Source: Microbacterium testaceum (GTDB lineage Bacteria; Actinomycetota; Actinomycetes; Actinomycetales; Microbacteriaceae). From it: a stretch of 36,961 nt of DNA. How positions within the stretch are numbered: the first letter of the stretch is position 1; every line of letters begins with the position of its first letter. Of the stretch, positions 32,668-36,961 are shown piece after piece. The DNA lies in the NCBI RefSeq assembly GCF_001476655.1, contig NZ_LDRT01000052.1:1-36961 (forward strand), given 5' to 3'. The position numbers were made by a program, and so were the translations under genes. The notes beneath the pieces were generated by a model. That model ran no database searches, was not told the origin of the DNA, and worked only from the letters and a program-made list of their open reading frames with translations.

Positions 32668-34149
32668 TTACGCGCGAGCGCCGAGGTCGATCAGCTCCTG
32701 CGCGTAGGCGCGCGGGCGCGACCAGTCGAAGGAGCGCAGGATCTGCATCCGTTCGGCCTCGAGCGACCCCTCGGCGTGCGTCGCGAGGACGGACTGGTAC
32801 CCGCCCCACGCGCCCGAGGTGAGGTCGCCGACAAGGTGGATCGCCCGCAGCCGCTCCTCTGCGGGCACCGCGCCGACGAAGTACTTCTCCAGCACCGCGC
32901 GCACCTCGGGATTCGCCCAGTCCGCTCCGCCCGGTCCCGTCGCGACGAGGCCGCCGGCAAGGTCGATCACGGTGCGCGCGGCCTCGTGGAACCCGTGGGC
33001 GAAGTGGTACTTGGCCATGTTGGTCGACAGCGGGTCGGGCAACCACACCCCACCCTCGCCTTCCACCGCGCGCAGCGCCGACAGGTCAGCGAAGCCGCGC
33101 ACCGTCTCGGCGTAGGTGATGAGCTCGGTCATCTTCGCACGCACGTGCGCGGCCCGGGAGATGCCGTTGGCCTCGGCGACGAGGGATGCTGCGCCCACCA
33201 GTGCATCCAGAAGGGGCAGCTTGTAGTTGACCGCCGTGAAGCGGTGGTAGTCGACGAAGGCGAGGGCGATGCGCCCGGCGGCCTCGACGTCGCCGTGGAG
33301 GAACACGCGCGACTTCGGCACGCGCACGTCGTCGAAGACGGTGAGACTCTCCAGCATCTTGTGCCGGGACGAGATGGGGTGCTCGAAGCCGTTGCGAGGC
33401 GCGTCGAGGTAGGGCGAGACGTAGAGCGTGACGCCGGGGGTGTCGACGGGGATCGCGAAGGCGACCGCGTACGCCTCGTCGCCCGGGTTCATGGCGCGGG
33501 TGGGGATGACGACGAGCTCGTCGGCGTTGGCCGAGAACGACGTGTGCACCTTGGCGCCGCGCACCGTGATCGACTCGGCGTCCTCGGCGACGACACGCAC
33601 GTACAGGTCGGGATCGGCCTGCCCGGCCGGGCCTTTCGACCGGTCGCCCTTGACGTCGGACTGCGCCACCGCGAGCGCCACATCGTGGTCGACGACGTGA
33701 CGCCAGTAGGCCTCGGCGTTCACGCGCCCTTGTCCCTGCGCCGCCCGCAGGATGCCGAACACGGCGTCGCTGCCCACCTCCTTCAGCACGATCGTTCCGG
33801 CGCCCCGACGGCACACGGACTCGATGAGCCGACCGCGCGCGACGAGATCTTCGGGCGAGCGCGGGACGCGATAGAAGGCGGAGTACGCGCCGCGATCGTC
33901 GTGCGCCACGGCGAGCTCGGGCTCGTCCTGGGCGATGCGGTAGGCGTGCGCCGAATGCTCGATCGCGGTGTCGAACTCGGGGAACGTCGACACATCGTCG
34001 ATGTAGCGCCCCTGGTAGACCACCTTGCGTCCGTCACGGAGGCCCGCGCGATACTCCTCGGCGGTGCGCAGGCGCACGGTCGGCTCCGACGGGACGGAGG
34101 GGACAGCGGTGTCGGCGGGGGCGTCGGCAGTGGTGTCGAGAGCGGTCAT
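32668..34149 (-). CDS. HpaB-family (4-hydroxyphenylacetate 3-hydroxylase-like) flavin monooxygenase
   Basis: A 493-residue member of the HpaB/PvcC/4-hydroxybutyryl-CoA dehydratase family, with an acyl-CoA-dehydrogenase-like fold. Blocks include RTAEEYRAGLRDGRKVVYQG, AQSDVKGDRSKG, VRGAKVHTSFSANADELVVIP, FDDVRVPKSRVFL and the C-terminal LVATGPGG. It contains a single cysteine, so it lacks the Cys-Cys-Cys-His iron-sulfur ligands of 4-hydroxybutyryl-CoA dehydratase and is better read as an FADH2-dependent phenol-type hydroxylase. No HpaC-like flavin reductase is in the window. The ATG at 34149 overlaps the surE stop, so it is co-transcribed with the phosphatase. Confidence 0.8.
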   Translation of the reverse strand: MTALDTTADAPADTAVPSVPSEPTVRLRTAEEYRAGLRDGRKVVYQGRYIDDVSTFPEFDTAIEHSAHAYRIAQDEPELAVAHDDRGAYSAFYRVPRSPEDLVARGRLIESVCRRGAGTIVLKEVGSDAVFGILRAAQGQGRVNAEAYWRHVVDHDVALAVAQSDVKGDRSKGPAGQADPDLYVRVVAEDAESITVRGAKVHTSFSANADELVVIPTRAMNPGDEAYAVAFAIPVDTPGVTLYVSPYLDAPRNGFEHPISSRHKMLESLTVFDDVRVPKSRVFLHGDVEAAGRIALAFVDYHRFTAVNYKLPLLDALVGAASLVAEANGISRAAHVRAKMTELITYAETVRGFADLSALRAVEGEGGVWLPDPLSTNMAKYHFAHGFHEAARTVIDLAGGLVATGPGGADWANPEVRAVLEKYFVGAVPAEERLRAIHLVGDLTSGAWGGYQSVLATHAEGSLEAERMQILRSFDWSRPRAYAQELIDLGARA

Positions 34150-34982
34150 CGAAGTGCGCCTTCCACGGTAGGGGCCAGAGCGGCGGGGATGAGGGGAAGA
34201 TGAGCGGTCGGCGCGGCGAGCGCCTGCACGAGGCCGTCGGCGAGGGGGACGGCGGCGGGGGCTACGTCGACGTCCATCGGACGGAGGAGGCTGACGGCGA
34301 CATACCCGTCCCGCACCGCCTCCAGATCCGACCCCGAGACGTTGCGCGGCGATGAGGCCCCGCGCTGGATCACCAGCTCGCCGCCCTCGCGCCGCATGTC
34401 GAGGGTGAACATCCCGCTGAAGGCGAACGTGGTCTTCCGCACGCCGCGGAGCTCGGCGCGATCGAGATCGGGCACGTTGATGTTGACGCAGACACGCGGC
34501 ATCCCCGCCTCACCGAACCACTCCACGCCCGCGACGGCGATCGCCGCGGCGGTGTCGAAGCGATGCTCGGGGGCGAACCCGCAGGACACGGCGAGCGACG
34601 GCATCCCGAGCGTCGTCGCGGCCAGGCACGCGCCCACGGTGCCCGAGAACACCACCGATCTGCCCACGTTGTGCCCGGGATTGACCCCGCTGACCACCAG
34701 ATCGGGCCGCGCGCCGAACAGCCCCCCGAGCGCGGTGAGCACGGCCAGTGCGGGCGGCGCATCGAGGGCGGTGCCGGTGAGAGGCGGCGTGGTTTCCAGC
34801 GCGATGTCTCGGACGCCGATGCGTGCCCCGTGCTCGATGGTGCCGATCGCTGTGCCGCTGCCGCTGCGCTCGCCCAGGGGGCCGACGACGGCGACGTCGT
34901 GGCCGGCGTCCAGGAGCGCCTGGGCGAGGACGACGTTGCCGGGGGCACCGACGCCGTCGTCGTTGGTCAGAAGGATCCGCAT
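34146..34982 (-). CDS. SurE-family phosphatase
   Basis: A 278-residue member of the SurE metal-dependent phosphatase family (5'/3'-nucleotidase fold). The opening MRILLTNDDGVGAPG has the two metal-binding aspartates, GSGTAIG supplies the conserved serine and SGVNPGHNVG the conserved asparagine, so the site looks complete. Usual SurE proteins are housekeeping nucleotidases; here it is the first gene of an operon with a monooxygenase, opposite a phosphotransferase-like gene. A role in removing the phosphate from a P450-oxidised phosphate ester (the CreD step) is my inference. The ATG at 34982 has a weak CGGAGA site. Confidence 0.88.
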   Translation of the reverse strand: MRILLTNDDGVGAPGNVVLAQALLDAGHDVAVVGPLGERSGSGTAIGTIEHGARIGVRDIALETTPPLTGTALDAPPALAVLTALGGLFGARPDLVVSGVNPGHNVGRSVVFSGTVGACLAATTLGMPSLAVSCGFAPEHRFDTAAAIAVAGVEWFGEAGMPRVCVNINVPDLDRAELRGVRKTTFAFSGMFTLDMRREGGELVIQRGASSPRNVSGSDLEAVRDGYVAVSLLRPMDVDVAPAAVPLADGLVQALAAPTAHLPLIPAALAPTVEGALR

Positions 34983-35026
34983 GCGCTGTCTCCGCTTCGG
35001 TCGTGCGCCGTTGCCGCTGGTCAATA

Positions 35027-35042
35027 GTGACGCATGATTCAC
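35027..35042. promoter_or_regulatory. GTGA-N8-TCAC operator in the surE/phosphotransferase divergent region
   Basis: GTGACGCATGATTCAC is a palindrome 45 bases upstream of surE and about 200 upstream of the second swivelling-histidine gene. It agrees with the site at 30295 in 13 of 16 positions and shares GTGACG with that at 30181. Confidence 0.55.
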
Positions 35043-35130
35043 GTTCTTGTCCATTCGAATTCTCGTCAGAGGAGGCGAGGACACGAAGATCAGGCCCGCA
35101 AATCTCGAAAATGCCGCACGAATCCTGGGG

Positions 35131-35159
35131 TTGACAGCGTGATCGGCGCGCACGATCAT
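35131..35159 (+). promoter_or_regulatory. Promoter of the second phosphotransferase-like gene
   Basis: A perfect TTGACA (35131-35136), 17 bases, then GATCAT (35154-35159, four of six matches), about 84 bases before the ATG. The rest of the 34983-35242 intergenic region shows no gene. Confidence 0.45.
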
Positions 35160-35242
35160 CGTCATCAATGCGAACGTGGCTTCGCTTTATCGGAGCAGCC
35201 GAGGGGGAGGACCGCGTTCCACTTCACCGACGAAGGAGCATC

Positions 35243-36961
35243 ATGCCCGGCTGGCCGATCGACGACGACACCTCGCGGGTCTTCCCGCTGTACTCCCGCG
35301 CGAACGTGGGCGAGATCTTCCCCGACCCGATCAGCCCACTCAACGCCACCGTCGGCTTCCAACACTGCCTGGAGCCGGGGTGGCGCGACGCGTTCGTCGC
35401 GTGCGGAGTGTGGGACCACGACCTCTATGACGCCGAGGTGGAGAAGAACATCCTTCCGGCCTTCGGCAGCTACCTGTACATCAACATGTCTCTGATGCGC
35501 CTGTTCGGCGTGCGGGTGCCGGGCATGTCGGCCGAGGCCGTCGACCTGCAGTACTTCGGCGACATGCCGGGGATCCCCAGCTACGAGAGCGAGCGGCGCG
35601 ACTTCGACGAGAACGAGGAGTACGCGGCGAAGGCGGGCGCCTGGCTCATGCAGGAGGTGCTCGGCGCCACCGACCTGGCCGCCTACGACGCCGACAAGGC
35701 GGAGGTGGACGCCATCCGCGCCTCCCGACCGGATCTGACGACCCTCGGCGACCGCGCGCTCGCCGAGCGTCTCACCTCGTTCGAGACGCTGCTGACGCGG
35801 CTGTTCCAGCACCACATCGAGGCGAGCCTGAAGTCTGGCGTGGGCCTGGGCGCGGTAGCCCAGTTCACGCAGGCCATCGGCCGGCCGGAGCTCTCCCTCA
35901 CCCTCGTCAGCGGGATCGGAGACGTCGACTCCACCGGTCCCTCCACCGACATGTTCACCCTCAGCCGCTCTGCCCGCCGGCCCGGGGTGGCGGCCGTGTT
36001 CGATCAGGGGGTCGACGGGCTGTACGAGCGTCTGCGCGCCGTCTCCGACAGCGGCTCCGACGACGACGTCCGCGCGTTCGTGCGCGACCTCGACGTCTTC
36101 CTGGAGCGCTGGGACTTCCGCGGGCCCTCCGAGTGGGAGATGCACGCCGACACGTGGGGCGTGCGTCCCGACCTCGCCCTGTCCACCATCGACCGCCTGC
36201 GCCACTCCGGCGACGACGCCGACCCGCGCCACGGCGCGCAGCGCGGGGCCGCCGAGCGCGACGCCGCCGTCGCAGAGATCCGCGCGGCGCTGGCAGGCGA
36301 CGCCGAGGCATCCGGTCAGTTCGAAGCGGTGCTCAACGCCTCGGCGCTGTGGTTGCGCGGACGCGAGCGCGCACGCACCACGGCCGCCAAGCTGATCCAC
36401 GAGCTGCGGCTGATCGGCCACGAGATCGGTCGCCGCGCCGTGGAGAAGGGGGCGATCTCCGACTCTCACGACGCGTTCATGCTGTTCGCCGACGACGTCG
36501 ACGCCTTCCTCGCCGACCCCGCGGCCCTCGCGCCCGCTCTGGCCGAGCGCAAGCGCGCCTACCTCGCGCAGTTCGACCTGATCCCGCCGTTCGTCGTGGC
36601 CGGCGAGGTGCCGCCGATCGATCAGTGGCAGCGCCGCTCGGATGTCACCGCGACATCGCTCGCGGCGGGCGAGACGGTCACCGGCGTCCCCGGCAGCGGG
36701 GGAACCGCCGTCGGCCGCGCGCGCGTCGTCCTCAGCCCCGACGACGTCGACGAGCTGGAACCCGACGAGGTGCTGGTGGCCCCCATCACCGACCCGTCGT
36801 GGACGCCGCTGTTCGTCGGCGCCGCCGCGGTCGTCGTCGACGTGGGCGCACCCTTCTCCCACGCCGCGATCGTCAGCCGCGAACTCGGCATCCCCTGCGT
36901 GGTGTCGGTGTCGCACGCGACCAAGCGCATCGCCACGGGCGACCTCGTCGAGGTCGACGGC
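35243..36961 (+). CDS. Second PEP-synthase-like swivelling-histidine protein (runs off the window)
   Basis: At least 573 residues, open at the window end; only about 10-20 C-terminal residues should be missing. The N-terminal module starts with LYSRANVGEIFP and has VDLQYFGDMPG, both matching the protein at 18671 (IYTRANAGEVFP; VQYFGDAV). The C-terminal mobile domain carries phospho-His540 in VGAPFSHAAIVSRELGIP. There is no ATP-grasp domain. AAGGAG lies four bases before the ATG at 35243. It is a divergent neighbour of surE-hpaB and controlled from a region with a GTGA-N8-TCAC site. Two acceptor-type subunits but one ATP-grasp partner suggest two substrates or a two-protein complex. Confidence 0.8.
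   Translation, partial: MPGWPIDDDTSRVFPLYSRANVGEIFPDPISPLNATVGFQHCLEPGWRDAFVACGVWDHDLYDAEVEKNILPAFGSYLYINMSLMRLFGVRVPGMSAEAVDLQYFGDMPGIPSYESERRDFDENEEYAAKAGAWLMQEVLGATDLAAYDADKAEVDAIRASRPDLTTLGDRALAERLTSFETLLTRLFQHHIEASLKSGVGLGAVAQFTQAIGRPELSLTLVSGIGDVDSTGPSTDMFTLSRSARRPGVAAVFDQGVDGLYERLRAVSDSGSDDDVRAFVRDLDVFLERWDFRGPSEWEMHADTWGVRPDLALSTIDRLRHSGDDADPRHGAQRGAAERDAAVAEIRAALAGDAEASGQFEAVLNASALWLRGRERARTTAAKLIHELRLIGHEIGRRAVEKGAISDSHDAFMLFADDVDAFLADPAALAPALAERKRAYLAQFDLIPPFVVAGEVPPIDQWQRRSDVTATSLAAGETVTGVPGSGGTAVGRARVVLSPDDVDELEPDEVLVAPITDPSWTPLFVGAAAVVVDVGAPFSHAAIVSRELGIPCVVSVSHATKRIATGDLVEVDG

Noticed and set aside
30233..33046. A minus-strand frame open for over 900 codons opposite the second CoA ligase
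   Set aside because: It runs antisense to a ligase with all motifs in place, is Arg/Gly/Ala-rich without domain motifs, and is the usual open antisense frame of GC-rich codons. The same applies to other long frames, such as 12148-13644.
32668..34149. 4-hydroxybutyryl-CoA dehydratase
   Set aside because: That enzyme needs three cysteines and a histidine for its 4Fe-4S cluster; this protein has one cysteine.
1..36961. CRISPR array, rRNA or tRNA genes
   Set aside because: No regularly spaced repeats and no tRNA- or rRNA-like sequence were seen anywhere in the window.

Overview
The window is high-GC DNA (about 70% by eye) with ATGA, GTGA and TGATG gene overlaps, frequent GTG starts and leaderless-looking promoters. 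It looks like an actinobacterium, most probably Microbacteriaceae such as Microbacterium. That assignment rests on gene content and codon habit; there is no rRNA to confirm it.

Region 1 (10-7069, + strand) is a tightly overlapped sugar-acid operon: an ABC sugar permease, an NAD-dependent SDR, a ManD-type sugar-acid dehydratase, a DUF4038 apiosidase-like glycosidase, a PfkB kinase (probably 2-keto-3-deoxygluconate kinase), an aldose-epimerase-like protein and a LacI regulator. Region 2 (7143-8224, - strand) is a lower-GC VapBC45-type toxin-antitoxin pair. Region 3 (8385-10878, +) is a pantothenate operon: a DUF2520 protein (candidate ketopantoate reductase), panC and panB. A TetR gene with a palindromic leaderless promoter follows. 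Region 4 (11919-12469) is debris: an IS3-type transposase tail abutting the 3' end of a cofE-like gene. Region 5 (12456-15902, -) is etfB-etfA followed by a membrane cytochrome b with a long Ala/Pro-rich tail carrying a triplicated motif.

Region 6 (about 16.3-36.96 kb, running off the end) is the most interesting part. It combines an aldehyde dehydrogenase, TetR, a PEP-synthase-like swivelling-histidine protein, P450 and acyl-CoA ligase; a second operon with P450, ALDH, SDR, a truncated pyruvate-phosphate-dikinase-like protein, TetR and a one-protein ferredoxin reductase; then a second acyl-CoA ligase, an unrecognised winged-helix-like protein, an HpaB-family monooxygenase, a SurE phosphatase and a second swivelling-histidine protein. 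ATP-dependent phosphotransferase parts, P450s with a reductase, a phosphatase, alcohol and aldehyde dehydrogenases and CoA ligases together resemble the phosphorylate-oxidise-dephosphorylate logic known for the p-cresol (cre) pathway of Corynebacterium glutamicum and for Thauera phenylphosphate synthase. I infer a catabolic pathway for a phenolic or other hydroxylated substrate; the substrate cannot be read from the sequence.

Two operator families tie region 6 together. ATAC-N6-GTAT (16414, 18548, 18626) lies at the first ALDH and the tetR/swivel-protein promoters. GTGA-N8-TCAC (30181, 30295, 35027) lies at the two divergent promoter regions of the right half. A broken GntR-type gene with two GTATAC sites sits at the left edge of the cluster.
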